A stretch of DNA of 64,000 nt, from contig JAJDAT010000049.1 of the NCBI GenBank assembly GCA_029261715.1, positions 1 to 64,000 of the forward strand, written 5' to 3'. A program made the translations under genes and the position numbers. This DNA comes from Nitrospinia bacterium (GTDB lineage: Bacteria > Nitrospinota > Nitrospinia > Nitrospinales > JAJDAT01). The notes under the pieces were generated by a model. The model was not told where the DNA came from. It did no database searches and worked only from the letters and a program-made list of their open reading frames with translations. Below, piece by piece: positions 43,561 to 52,328 of the stretch (position 1 is its first letter; each line of letters begins with the position of its first letter).

Positions 43561-44805
43561 ATGAAATCGATTGTTATCCGATATTTTGTTTTTATAACTT
43601 TTATTTTTTTATTTTCTTCTTGTTCCATTTCTAGAAGTCCAGAGGGTTTTCCGAAGCAAATTGTAGCTAGGGATAACCCGATTTTTGATAAAAGTTTTAG
43701 CGATTTAGATCCTGCACAACTTCAATTAAAAAACTTTTGGAAAGAACCCGAGCTTTCTATAAAAAAAGAACCAATAATTCTTACCAATTCAACTTTTGCC
43801 GACACCGCAGAATTAATAAGAAATGGAGTGGTCAACCTTTATGCAAAAAAAGTTGAAGAGCGGGAAGCGCGTTTTGGAATTTCTCCCAATGACCTACTTC
43901 CTTTTCAAATTCCTTTAGTTTCTGCAATCCTAGATTTTATTCCATTTCAAGTTCCAGTTCCCTTTAGAACGGAAGGATTAAGTCTTGGTTCCGGGTTTAT
44001 AATCAATAGTCAGGGTTATGTTCTTACTAACGCCCACGTTGTCTCAAACGCGATTGATATTCGAGTTGTGCTCTCGGGTGAGCAAAAAGAATTTCCAGGA
44101 AAAATTATTGGCATCGATAGGTTGACAGATGTTGCTTTGATAAAGATCGAATCCTCTCAAACGTTCGAGCCCATTTTACTTGGAGATTCAGACGAATTAA
44201 GAGTGGGAGAGGTCGTGTTAGCGGTTGGGAACCCTCTAGGGCTTCGTCATTCGGTTACATCGGGTTTGGTGAGCGCTAAGGAAAGAGTTTTTCCACGCGA
44301 AGATAATAAATTGTTAGATTTTATTCAAACTGATTCCGCAATAAACCCAGGAAACAGCGGTGGTCCTTTGATAAATTTATATGGAGAAACAGTTGGTATT
44401 AATACGGCTATTATTTCAAAAGCTCAAAATATTGGTTTTTCTGTGCCCATTAACACGGTGAAAGAGATAATGCCCCTTTTAGTTTTGGGAAAAACAGAAA
44501 GAGGCTGGTTTGGCGCAGCTGTAGAACCATTAAGCCTGGAAAAAGCGGTTAAACTGGGATATTCAGAATTGGGAGGAGTTTTAATTAATGAAGTGACCGA
44601 AGAAAGCCCGGCTCAACGCGCAGGAATCCTTAAAGGAGACGCAATCATAAGTTTGAATGGAGAAAGATTGAAGGGTTTTTTCCATTTTAGAAGAAAACTG
44701 TTGGGACTTGGCCCAGGAAGAGAAATTAACGTTACGATATTTCGGGATGGTAAAATGCTCGAAATTTCAGGTAAATTGGAGAGCGCTCCAAAGACTAGTA
44801 ATTGA
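43561..44805 (+). CDS. HtrA/DegP-type serine protease, probable lipoprotein
   Basis: A 414-residue protein with a lipoprotein signal ending FLFSSC. The trypsin-like domain has the triad His in TNAHVVSNAID, Asp in LTDVALIKI and Ser in NPGNSGGPL. One PDZ domain follows (LGGVLINEVTEESPAQRAGI, GDAIISLNG). HtrA proteins degrade or refold damaged envelope proteins. The single PDZ is as in DegS-like members, but this one is lipid-anchored, which is uncommon. I use the ATG at 43561, where the signal begins; an ATG at 43528 would add 11 residues. Confidence 0.9.
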   Translation: MKSIVIRYFVFITFIFLFSSCSISRSPEGFPKQIVARDNPIFDKSFSDLDPAQLQLKNFWKEPELSIKKEPIILTNSTFADTAELIRNGVVNLYAKKVEEREARFGISPNDLLPFQIPLVSAILDFIPFQVPVPFRTEGLSLGSGFIINSQGYVLTNAHVVSNAIDIRVVLSGEQKEFPGKIIGIDRLTDVALIKIESSQTFEPILLGDSDELRVGEVVLAVGNPLGLRHSVTSGLVSAKERVFPREDNKLLDFIQTDSAINPGNSGGPLINLYGETVGINTAIISKAQNIGFSVPINTVKEIMPLLVLGKTERGWFGAAVEPLSLEKAVKLGYSELGGVLINEVTEESPAQRAGILKGDAIISLNGERLKGFFHFRRKLLGLGPGREINVTIFRDGKMLEISGKLESAPKTSN

Positions 44806-44872
44806 ACGTTTATCTTTTTGATTTTTTCAGGGTTTTAATAAGTGTGTTGGTTTAAATTAATAAATAAATTTT

Positions 44873-45511
44873 ATGCTCCAAATAACTGAAATATTTAAAA
44901 GTGTGCAGGGTGAATCCTCATTCGCCGGTTTGCCTTGCGTATTCGTAAGGTTGACGGGTTGTAATTTGCGTTGTCAATATTGCGATACTGAGTATGCTTT
45001 TTATGGCGGAAAGGAAATGGCGATTAGCGAAACGATCGATGTTGTCGAAGGATTTGGTCTGCGACTAGTTGAGATAACGGGTGGAGAACCTCTTTTACAA
45101 ACCGAATCATTAGATTTGATGAAGCGACTTTTAAATTTAGGCTACAAAGTGATGTTAGAGACGGGAGGTTCTATCTCTATCCAAGATGTGCCGAAAGAAG
45201 TTATTAAGATAGTAGATATGAAATGTCCGAGTAGCGGTGAAATGGACAAAAATGATTTAAAAAACTTGTTTCGATTAGCCCAACATGATGAAGTGAAGTT
45301 TGTAATTGGAAACCGAGAAGATTACGAATGGAGTCGGGAAATTTTGCAAGAGTATAAATTACAGGATAAGGCCAATATTTTATTTTCCCCGATTTTTGAA
45401 GTTTTAAGTTTGCGTTCGCTTGCTGAATGGATATTAGAAGATAATTTATCTGTTCGCCTACAAACTCAGTTGCACAAACATATTTGGGATAAACACGCCA
45501 CTGGCGTTTAG
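44873..45511 (+). CDS. queE: 7-carboxy-7-deazaguanine synthase
   Basis: A 212-residue radical SAM enzyme of queuosine/7-deazapurine biosynthesis that makes CDG from carboxy-tetrahydropterin. It begins ITEIFKSVQGESSFAGLPCVFVR, with the cluster motif GCNLRCQYCDTEYAF (Cys30, Cys34, Cys37) and the SAM-binding VEITGGEPLLQ. Length fits the family. No other queuosine genes are visible. It is followed 10 bases later by mutY, so the pair is probably co-transcribed. Confidence 0.93.
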   Translation: MLQITEIFKSVQGESSFAGLPCVFVRLTGCNLRCQYCDTEYAFYGGKEMAISETIDVVEGFGLRLVEITGGEPLLQTESLDLMKRLLNLGYKVMLETGGSISIQDVPKEVIKIVDMKCPSSGEMDKNDLKNLFRLAQHDEVKFVIGNREDYEWSREILQEYKLQDKANILFSPIFEVLSLRSLAEWILEDNLSVRLQTQLHKHIWDKHATGV

Positions 45512-45521
45512 TTTACCTTGT

Positions 45522-46592
45522 ATGATTCCCGCCAAAAAAAATAAAAATCTGCAAATCTCATTATTGGAATGGTATGACCGGGCAAAAAGAGAGATGCCTT
45601 GGAGAAAGACAAGGGATCCATATTTAATTTGGATTTCAGAAATAATGTTGCAGCAGACCCAAGTTAAAACGGTGATTCCATATTTTGAGCGTTGGGTTAG
45701 CGCGTTTCCTACTGTTCGATCTTTGGCAGAAGCTGACGAATCCAGAGTTCTAAAACTATGGGAAGGTTTGGGTTATTATTCTCGGGCGAGAAATTTACGT
45801 AAGGCCGCTCAATTGGTTGTCGATCAGTTTGATTGTAAGATCCCAAATACATTAAAAGAAATAATGACCCTTCCTGGAGTTGGTCGTTATACAGCAGGCG
45901 CCATACTGAGCATTGCATATAAAAAAAAGGTTCCCGTTTTAGACGGGAATGTGAAACGTATTCTTTCTCGTTTGTTTCGGTTAGCTGAAAATGGAGCGTC
46001 AACGTCTTCTCAAAAAATCCTTTGGAAAACGGCCGAAGAAATTCTTCCTGAAGAAAGAACTGGAGATTTCAATCAAGCTTTAATGGAGCTTGGGGCTACG
46101 GTTTGCTTGCCTTCTAAACCAGGTTGCTTGTTTTGCCCCCTTCAAACTTATTGCGAGGCAAAACTTAACGGCGATCAGCATCTTTACCCTCCATCTAAAC
46201 CTAAAGCATTATCTAAAAAGATTGAAGTTAGCGCAGGAGTGATTTGGCGTGGTGGTAAAATATATATTCAGCAAAGATTGAAAGATGGATTAATGGCAGA
46301 CTTATGGGAATTTCCTGGGGGAAAGATTGAGCCTGGAGAATCTCCTGAAGAATGTTTAGCTAGAGAAATTCGTGAAGAATTAGGAGTTGAAATTCAAATC
46401 CAGAATAAACTTATGACAATCAAACACTCATACACCCAGTTTCGAGTGACTCTACATGTATATAAATGTAGGTTGTTAAAAGGAAAGATTAAAGCTGTGA
46501 GTTGTCAACAATGGAAATGGGTAGACTCAAATTTATTGTCGCAATTTCCTTTTCCAGCTGCCAATAAACGCATTGTCGACTCGCTTTCTTAA
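45522..46592 (+). CDS. mutY: A/G-specific adenine glycosylase
   Basis: A 356-residue base-excision repair enzyme that removes adenine opposite 8-oxoguanine. Features: catalytic Glu40 in WISEIMLQQTQV, HhH segment LPGVGRYTAGAI and the Asp of PVLDGNVKRILSR, then [4Fe-4S] ligands in CLPSKPGCLFCPLQTYC (C-x6-C-x2-C-x5-C). A NUDIX-type C-terminal domain follows (WEFPGGKIEPGESPEECLAREIREEL, written in two overlapping parts: WEFPGGKIEPGESPEE and SPEECLAREIREEL), which reads 8-oxoguanine. Length normal. Confidence 0.95.
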   Translation: MIPAKKNKNLQISLLEWYDRAKREMPWRKTRDPYLIWISEIMLQQTQVKTVIPYFERWVSAFPTVRSLAEADESRVLKLWEGLGYYSRARNLRKAAQLVVDQFDCKIPNTLKEIMTLPGVGRYTAGAILSIAYKKKVPVLDGNVKRILSRLFRLAENGASTSSQKILWKTAEEILPEERTGDFNQALMELGATVCLPSKPGCLFCPLQTYCEAKLNGDQHLYPPSKPKALSKKIEVSAGVIWRGGKIYIQQRLKDGLMADLWEFPGGKIEPGESPEECLAREIREELGVEIQIQNKLMTIKHSYTQFRVTLHVYKCRLLKGKIKAVSCQQWKWVDSNLLSQFPFPAANKRIVDSLS

Positions 46593-46879
46593 ATAATTCA
46601 AAATTAGAGCCAATATTTCGGTATAATGAATGTTTTTGGCGAAATTAAGGAAAATGCATGTTTAAGCGATTATATTCTTTGTAACTATTTATTTTTATTA
46701 GTTTTATTTAGTATTAGTTCTTATAAAAAAAATAACGTTTTAGTAAGAAAACAGAGTTTTTAAATAAAGCGTTGCAAATTTTTATTAAGAGTTTTAAGAA
46801 AAAAACCGAAAAACAAGATATAAATCATATTAAACTTATATCAAATTTAAATACATTTAGTATTTTTAGAGAGATTTTG
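46593..46879. other. AT-rich intergenic region upstream of the XRE gene
   Basis: 287 bases after mutY up to the sigma-70 promoter described separately. TATAAT occurs at 46622-46627 without a good -35. A 45-codon open frame is discussed among rejected items. No RNA gene is seen. Confidence 0.4.
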
Positions 46880-46908
46880 TTGACAAAGATTGATATTTCC
46901 GATACTAT
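46880..46908 (+). promoter_or_regulatory. Sigma-70-type promoter for the XRE gene
   Basis: TTGACA (46880-46885) and TACTAT (46903-46908) are separated by exactly 17 bases. This is the best housekeeping promoter in the window, about 75 bases before the XRE start. Confidence 0.7.
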
Positions 46909-46981
46909 CGCTTTATTCCAAAAAATTTAAGAATCGGAAATACATCCCATTTGCATCCATTTTTAGGGGAGGGCCGAAATA

Positions 46982-47197
46982 GTGGCTATAAATAGTGTAA
47001 AAAAAATTAGGGAATCCAAAATGATGAGCAAGGCAGAATTAGCTCGTAAGGCTAATGTTACTGTCCAAACCATCGACCGGATTGAAAAAGGTAATGATTG
47101 TCGGTTAGATACTAAACGGAAAATTATTACCGCTTTAGGTTATAAATTAACCGAACGTACGAAAATTTTCGTTGAAGACGACGAAGACGAATCATAA
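46982..47197 (+). CDS. Small XRE-family helix-turn-helix regulator
   Basis: A 71-residue DNA-binding protein. The whole length is one HTH: KKIRESKMMSKAELARKANV then TVQTIDRIEKGNDCRLDTKR and KIITALGYKL, ending in an acidic tail (VEDDEDES). The start is GTG with a strong GGGGAGG Shine-Dalgarno at 46966-46972. It has a consensus promoter and lies 350 bases upstream of the pil operon in the same direction, so it may regulate pili, itself, or neither; the placement is suggestive only. Confidence 0.9.
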   Translation: MAINSVKKIRESKMMSKAELARKANVTVQTIDRIEKGNDCRLDTKRKIITALGYKLTERTKIFVEDDEDES

Positions 47198-47411
47198 GGA
47201 AAAAGCTTTAAAAAGTAGTTAGTAGAGACTTTTCATTTATTGATAGGGGATACCCTAAAATAGTCTTGAGATTTGTTCTTTGTTTTTTATTATTTTTTAC
47301 GATATGAGTTTTTGGACTTGCTTTAGCGCTTTAGTTTTGTTTTTTTGAGGGAAAAAAGGAAAATTATAGAAAACCCTAACCATAATAAAAGGTAAATTTT
47401 TCAGTGATTGG

Positions 47412-47441
47412 TAACGGTAAAGTGTATAATTATAACCGTTA
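47412..47441. promoter_or_regulatory. Operator-like dyad over a -10 element upstream of pilM
   Basis: TAACGGT (47412-47418) and ACCGTTA (47435-47441) flank a TATAAT (47425-47430) preceded by GTG. A matching -35 is weak (TCAGTG region). The dyad placement over the -10 fits a repressor site; the rest of the 350-base gap (47198-47549) has no gene I accept. Confidence 0.4.
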
Positions 47442-47549
47442 AAAGCCATTTGGGTTATATCCCGACTTGGAACATTTAGAATTTTTCCTGCCCGCCTCAA
47501 TCTTCGGGAAAAGTTTGGTTCGAGTTTGCCAAGGAACGAAAATTTTTCA

Positions 47550-48632
47550 ATGTTTCTTACTTCCAAATTACCTTTAGTAGCTGTAGATATTGGTTCTCAT
47601 TCAATAAAACTTGCCCAGTTACGTTTTTCCCGCGACCGGTATGAACTAGTTAGCTTTGGAATAATGCCTTTAGAACCAGAAGCAATTGTGGATGGTTCGA
47701 TTAAGGATATTGATAGAGTTACAGATACCCTATCCAGCTTAGTGAAAGCGGAAGGCGTTAAATCCCGCCATGCCATTGCGTCAGTCTCAGGAGAGGCTGT
47801 GATTATCAAGAAAATTAAAATGCCCACCATGTCTCAAGAAGAGCTTTCTGAAAAAATCCAAGAGGAAGCGGAAGAATATATTCCTTTTGATATAGACGAT
47901 GTAACCATGGATTTCCAAATACTTCGTCAGCCTGGCCAAATATCAGATTCCATGGACGACCCCGAATCAAAAGATAAAATGGAAGTTCTTTTAGTCGCTG
48001 TGCAGAGAGAAATAATCGAAGCGCGAATGGAAATATTAGAGGGAGCTGGTTTAAAGCCTGTGATCATGGACTTAGATGTTTTTGCGATGATGAATGCGGT
48101 CAATATGGCTGAAAACCTTGAGCACAGAGGCTGTGTGGTTTTAATAGACCTTGGGTCTTCGTTTACAAATATAAATATTGTCAATAACGGGTTCACCCAT
48201 TTCACTCGAGATTTTCGTTTTGGCGGTCTTCAATGTACAGGGAAGCTTCAAGCAGAATTTAAGATTTCACCACAAGAAGCAGATGAGTTTAAGCGGGGAA
48301 ATATTCCAGATTCTGTCGACAAAGAGATAGTTAAAAAAATTGTCTTAGAGTCTTTTGATCCAATCATTGAAGAAGTTAAAAACTCGATTGGAGGATTTGA
48401 GAACTTAGAAAATTGTTCTGTCGATCAAGCTTTTTTAACGGGAGGAGGGGCTTTATTGAATGGGGTGGATCGTCTTTTCGCAGACCGATTGGGTATTGCG
48501 GCAGAAATATTTAATCCATTCCAAAATATAAAGGTAGATCTTAAAAAGTTTGACGCAGAGAGCGTCGCTGAGCTTGCTCCTTTAACGACAGTTGCTTTAG
48601 GATTAGCCGCCAGAAGGTTTGATTACACATGA
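47550..48632 (+). CDS. pilM: Type IV pilus assembly protein PilM
   Basis: A 360-residue actin-like (FtsA-related) ATPase of the type IV pilus inner-membrane platform. The N-terminus LVAVDIGSHSIKLAQLRF is the phosphate-1 motif; IKKIKMPTMSQEELSEKIQE, VVLIDLGSSFTNINIVNNG and AFLTGGGALLNGVDRLFADR are further family motifs. PilM binds the PilN cytoplasmic tail. The ATG at 47550 fits the family; a TTG at 47526 would add eight residues and an AAGGA lies between them, so the start is uncertain. The 3' end overlaps pilN as ATGA. Confidence 0.95.
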   Translation: MFLTSKLPLVAVDIGSHSIKLAQLRFSRDRYELVSFGIMPLEPEAIVDGSIKDIDRVTDTLSSLVKAEGVKSRHAIASVSGEAVIIKKIKMPTMSQEELSEKIQEEAEEYIPFDIDDVTMDFQILRQPGQISDSMDDPESKDKMEVLLVAVQREIIEARMEILEGAGLKPVIMDLDVFAMMNAVNMAENLEHRGCVVLIDLGSSFTNINIVNNGFTHFTRDFRFGGLQCTGKLQAEFKISPQEADEFKRGNIPDSVDKEIVKKIVLESFDPIIEEVKNSIGGFENLENCSVDQAFLTGGGALLNGVDRLFADRLGIAAEIFNPFQNIKVDLKKFDAESVAELAPLTTVALGLAARRFDYT

Positions 48633-49258
48633 TTCGCATCAATCTCCTTGACTATAGAGAGGAGTTGGAAAGGATCGCCGTCCAAAAAAAGACGGTAACA
48701 AGTTTGGTCGTGATTAGCGGATTTATTTTGTTAATCGTGGTTATGTGGATTCTGAAGCAAAGTGAAATTATAACTGTGCAGGAAGAAGCGGTGGCAGTAC
48801 AAGAACAGGTTAATGCGCTAGAACCCCAAGTAAGAGTTATTCGCAAAATGAAAGTTCGGAAAAGACGAGCGGATCAAATTGTCGAAGGTATCGAAAAGCT
48901 AAGAAAGGAACAAGCTAGTCCTTCAGAATTGCTTGAAGATCTTAGCGAAAAAATTCCAAAAGATCTTTGGTTAGATGCCATCCGCCAAGTGGATAAAGTG
49001 TTTTTGAAGAAAAAGAATATCCAGATAGTTTTTGAAGATGGTTCTAAAGAAATTATTATGGTTGAAGGCACGGCATTAAAAGAATCGGTTATCCTAGAAT
49101 ATTCTCAAAATCTACAACGTATTGAATATTTTAAATCTGTAATTATGTATAAAATTGAGAAAACATTTTTGCTGGGAAACTCAGTTTGGAAGTTTACTAT
49201 TTTATGCCATAAAAAAGCCGGTCCAAACGATAAACCAGAAAAGAAAAAAAAGAAATAA
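48629..49258 (+). CDS. pilN: Type IV pilus assembly protein PilN
   Basis: A 209-residue bitopic protein. The N-terminus MIRINLLDYREELER is the PilM-binding INLL motif, followed by a membrane helix at about 25-43 (VVISGFILLIVVMWIL), a coiled coil and a periplasmic ferredoxin-like domain. It assembles with PilO into the alignment subcomplex. It overlaps pilM by 4 bases and abuts pilO, consistent with coupled translation. The C-terminus is unusually Lys-rich (KPEKKKKK). Confidence 0.93.
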   Translation: MIRINLLDYREELERIAVQKKTVTSLVVISGFILLIVVMWILKQSEIITVQEEAVAVQEQVNALEPQVRVIRKMKVRKRRADQIVEGIEKLRKEQASPSELLEDLSEKIPKDLWLDAIRQVDKVFLKKKNIQIVFEDGSKEIIMVEGTALKESVILEYSQNLQRIEYFKSVIMYKIEKTFLLGNSVWKFTILCHKKAGPNDKPEKKKKK

Positions 49259-49891
49259 ATGGACGTTCTTTTTGACAAATTACCTTACGACCAATTACGT
49301 AAGTATAATTTAGTCCAAATGATTTCGGTTGCTGCGGCTTTAGGAGCGTTTCTTTTCGTGGGGTACTATTTTTCTTTGTATAGTTTTCAAGAAGAAGAAA
49401 TGGCCGCTATTCAAACAAAAAAAAAGCAATCTGAGACTAAGTTAAGACGCTATAAAAACCTTATTAAACAAAAAAATATAATTGAATCTGGTCTGTCTCG
49501 GGCTACGGGTAAATTGGCTTTAATTAAAAGCCAAATGCCTAAAAGAAAGGAAATATTAGATTTTATTAAGCAAATTTCCGAAATTGGCGAAATTATGGGT
49601 TTGGAAATATTGTTGATCGAATCAAAACCAGAAAAGGCGATAGACTTTTATAAAGAAATTCAAATTGAAATTCGAGTATCTGGGGGATTTTATCAAACGA
49701 TAGGTTTTTTTGAATCCATTCAAAATTTGTTGCGAATTGTGAGTATCAACGATCTAAAATTAGAGCCAAAGAAAATTTCGATTAAAGTCGGAAATAGAAG
49801 GGTAAAATCTAGAAAACTCGAAACGAGTTCTATGGCGGTTACTTTTAGCTATATAGATGGAGCGGAAGAAAAACCGCCAAAAAACACCTAA
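49259..49891 (+). CDS. pilO: Type IV pilus assembly protein PilO
   Basis: A 210-residue bitopic inner-membrane protein. It has a helix at about 21-41 (MISVAAALGAFLFVGYYFSL), a coiled coil and the PilO periplasmic domain, with QMPKRKEILDFIKQISEIGE and IEIRVSGGFYQTIGFFESI. It pairs with PilN. Its ATG directly follows the pilN stop. Length is normal for PilO. Confidence 0.92.
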   Translation: MDVLFDKLPYDQLRKYNLVQMISVAAALGAFLFVGYYFSLYSFQEEEMAAIQTKKKQSETKLRRYKNLIKQKNIIESGLSRATGKLALIKSQMPKRKEILDFIKQISEIGEIMGLEILLIESKPEKAIDFYKEIQIEIRVSGGFYQTIGFFESIQNLLRIVSINDLKLEPKKISIKVGNRRVKSRKLETSSMAVTFSYIDGAEEKPPKNT

Positions 49892-49899
49892 GTTAACCA

Positions 49900-50736
49900 A
49901 TGTTTAAAAATAAACATTTTATTAAAAAAATTAGCATTGCTTTCCTTGCAATATTGCTTACTGGCGAAATATCTTGGGGACAATCAGATCAAGGCTCATC
50001 AGCAAACCTAACTTCTAAATTAGATTTAGAACTTGGTAAAGAAGAAGCGGACGATAAGCCGAAAAAAAATAAAAAAAAGGAGTTTCCTCTTTCTGTTAAA
50101 ACGAAAGCTAAACGTTATTTTCTAAATCCTGACTATTTGTTTCCGGATAAGAGAGATCCCTTTGTGCCTTTGTTGTCAAAGGTTCGAAGCGCCTCTGGAG
50201 GAGATGGAGGCTTTATTGTAGAAAGAACTGATAAGAAGCCCAAAAAAAGTGGATTTAAAAGATTTGGAAAAGAGCTAAAAAAATTGAAACCGATTCCCTA
50301 TGAGTTTTTTAAGAAAATCAAAAGTTCTGATCCAAGCTTATATTCGAACTTAGAGAGATATGGAAAGTTATTTCGAGAAAAAAGTTATTTAAGAAAAGTT
50401 GGAAAAAGTAAATATTTTGGGATTGTAAATCGCTACCGTGATTTAATTAAATTAGCGAACAAGAAGGCGAAAAAAAGTCCAAAGACGCCGCTTCAAACTC
50501 CTATAAAAAAACTTAAGTTGGTAGGTATTATTTGGGGTGAAGAAAATAAAAGAGCTTTAGTGGAGACTTCAAATTCAAAAGGACATTCTGTAAAAGCCGG
50601 CAGCCTAATAGGAGAAAATTTTGGCATAATACAATCCATTGAATCTAGCAAAATTGTTATTTTAGAAAAGAAAAGAAACTTTGATGGGAAGATTTCTTCA
50701 AAAATTGACGAGATTAGATTGAAGCAAAACTCTTAA
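49900..50736 (+). CDS. pilP: Type IV pilus assembly protein PilP
   Basis: A 278-residue exported protein. A signal peptide ends near SWGQSDQG (no lipobox Cys is seen, whereas classic PilP is often a lipoprotein). The segment FPDKRDPFVPLL is typical of PilP. The C-terminal domain has PKTPLQTPIKKLKLVGIIWG, RALVETSNSKGHSVKAGSLI and GENFGIIQSIESSKIVIL, the HR domain that links the inner platform to the PilQ secretin. A long Lys-rich insert (about 110-190) resembles the same region of the next gene, showing the two are paralogues. Confidence 0.88.
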   Translation: MFKNKHFIKKISIAFLAILLTGEISWGQSDQGSSANLTSKLDLELGKEEADDKPKKNKKKEFPLSVKTKAKRYFLNPDYLFPDKRDPFVPLLSKVRSASGGDGGFIVERTDKKPKKSGFKRFGKELKKLKPIPYEFFKKIKSSDPSLYSNLERYGKLFREKSYLRKVGKSKYFGIVNRYRDLIKLANKKAKKSPKTPLQTPIKKLKLVGIIWGEENKRALVETSNSKGHSVKAGSLIGENFGIIQSIESSKIVILEKKRNFDGKISSKIDEIRLKQNS

Positions 50737-50837
50737 ACAATAAATCGAATACCTTCTTCAAGCCCATGAGATAAGATGATATTTTATCTAAACCTGAGTT
50801 TTTGATGTGTCTTTATTTAATTGAAAAGGGAAAAACA

Positions 50838-52328
50838 TTGAAGCCGACTTTTATTTTGAAATTTCTTGGAATTTTTCTGGTTATTTCTTTAGGAATAACA
50901 AGTCTTGCTTTTGGGCAGTCTAATCAGCCTGAAGAAAAAGAGTTGAAGGAGATGGTAGAAGGTGAAATACAAGAATCTAACGTTTCTCCTGAATTCAAAA
51001 AAGCAGATTCAATGATGTTGATGAAGAAAGACGCCTCAAAGGGAGCCGATGTCGCCGAAATAACTCTTCCTGATGATTTTTATGCAGAGGAAACTTGCCA
51101 GGATATTTTATCTAAAGAGGTCAAAGAAAAAGTTTCCTTTAATTTTGAAAACGCCTCTATCCGAAGCATCTTAAAATCTTTATCCGAAGTTTCAAAAACA
51201 AATTTGATTGTTTCCGCAGATGTTGGAGGCATGGCGACTTTAAGAGTGACCGAAGCCCCGTGGAATGAAGCGTTAAAGATTCTAATAAGAGGGTATGGCT
51301 TAGGAGCTCAATGTTTCAATGACATTATTCGAATAGCTACTCTTAAGCAATTAGTTAAAGAGGCAAGGTTTCCTAACGGTCGAATTTTTAGAGAAAAAAG
51401 GCTCAAGGAAAATTCCTGTAACGAGATTATTTTAGGAGAAAAAAAGCGTATATCTTTCGATTTTGAAAACGGAGATATAAGAAATGTGTTGAGATTTGTT
51501 GCAGAAATTGGAAATTTGAATATGGTTATTTCTCCTGATGTTAAAGGAAAAGTAATTATGAAATTAAATGAAGTGCCCTGGAATATTGCCTTAAACGCTT
51601 TGTTAACTAATTATTTTTTAGGCCAAGAGTGCGTAGGTAATATCATTAGGATATTTACAATAGATAAATTCGAATTTGATAACACCCTTATATCTCTGAG
51701 AAACGCAAAAATTAGAAACAGTAAATTGTTGGCCGCCCAGGCTAAAAAATTCACCGATGTTGACGAAAAATTTGGCGCAGAAGAATTGGATACTTTAAAG
51801 CCAATTCCTTTAGAGCTTCTCAAGAAAATTAAAGAGGATGACTTTTCCTTATATCAGGACTTAGAGCATTATGCTGGTTTATTTCGGGAAAAGACTGAAT
51901 TGGAACGTATGGAAATGGGCGCCTATATTAGCGTTGTTCGCTTTTATAAACAGCTAATTGATAAAGGACTTGAATATGAAGGTTCGACTCCTAAAACGCC
52001 TCTTCAAGTAGATTATGGGCAAGTTCGTTTTGTCGGAACAATAATGGCTGGAGAAGCTGTTATAGCTTTAGTAGAGACTTCCGACAATAAAGGTCATACC
52101 GTTAAAGCAGGGGAACTAGTCGGTCCTAATTTTGGGATCGTAAAAGAAATATTGCCAGATAAGATAATTGTTGCTGAAAGAATTCGATTATACGATGGCA
52201 ATATAGACTCGACATTTAAAGATTTAACGTTTATCGACTTGTCAGTTTTGGATAATCAACCGGCTCAAAATAAAGTTCTGTTGGATGATCAACCAGCTGA
52301 AAATAACGCTCTATTGGAGAAACGTTGA
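50838..52328 (+). CDS. Exported protein with two STN secretin-type domains and a PilP-like domain
   Basis: A 496-residue protein with a signal peptide ending near AFGQ. It has two STN domains, about residues 75-170 (EKVSFNFENASIRSILKSLS, then NLIVSADVGG) and 190-285 (KRISFDFENGDIRNVLRFVA, then NMVISPDVKG). Both match the STN domain of the PilQ next door, including a Cys at each end. Residues about 315-480 are a PilP-like unit: LKPIPLELLKKIKEDD, PKTPLQVDYGQVRFVG, ALVETSDNKGHTVKAGELVG, GPNFGIVKEI. So it is a PilP duplicate fused to PilQ N-domains. I use the TTG at 50838 with AAAGGGA 7 bases upstream; an ATG at 50805 would add 11 residues. Confidence 0.85.
   Translation: MKPTFILKFLGIFLVISLGITSLAFGQSNQPEEKELKEMVEGEIQESNVSPEFKKADSMMLMKKDASKGADVAEITLPDDFYAEETCQDILSKEVKEKVSFNFENASIRSILKSLSEVSKTNLIVSADVGGMATLRVTEAPWNEALKILIRGYGLGAQCFNDIIRIATLKQLVKEARFPNGRIFREKRLKENSCNEIILGEKKRISFDFENGDIRNVLRFVAEIGNLNMVISPDVKGKVIMKLNEVPWNIALNALLTNYFLGQECVGNIIRIFTIDKFEFDNTLISLRNAKIRNSKLLAAQAKKFTDVDEKFGAEELDTLKPIPLELLKKIKEDDFSLYQDLEHYAGLFREKTELERMEMGAYISVVRFYKQLIDKGLEYEGSTPKTPLQVDYGQVRFVGTIMAGEAVIALVETSDNKGHTVKAGELVGPNFGIVKEILPDKIIVAERIRLYDGNIDSTFKDLTFIDLSVLDNQPAQNKVLLDDQPAENNALLEKR

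Noticed and set aside
46626-46763. A 45-codon open frame (MNVFGEIKENACLSDYILCN and onward) with a hydrophobic stretch, preceded by TATAAT.
   Set aside because: No ribosome site, no -35 for the TATAAT, and composition like the AT-rich spacer around it.
47297-47566. An 89-codon minus-strand frame overlapping the pilM start.
   Set aside because: It overlaps a secure gene head to head, has no family resemblance, and lies over the likely pilM promoter.
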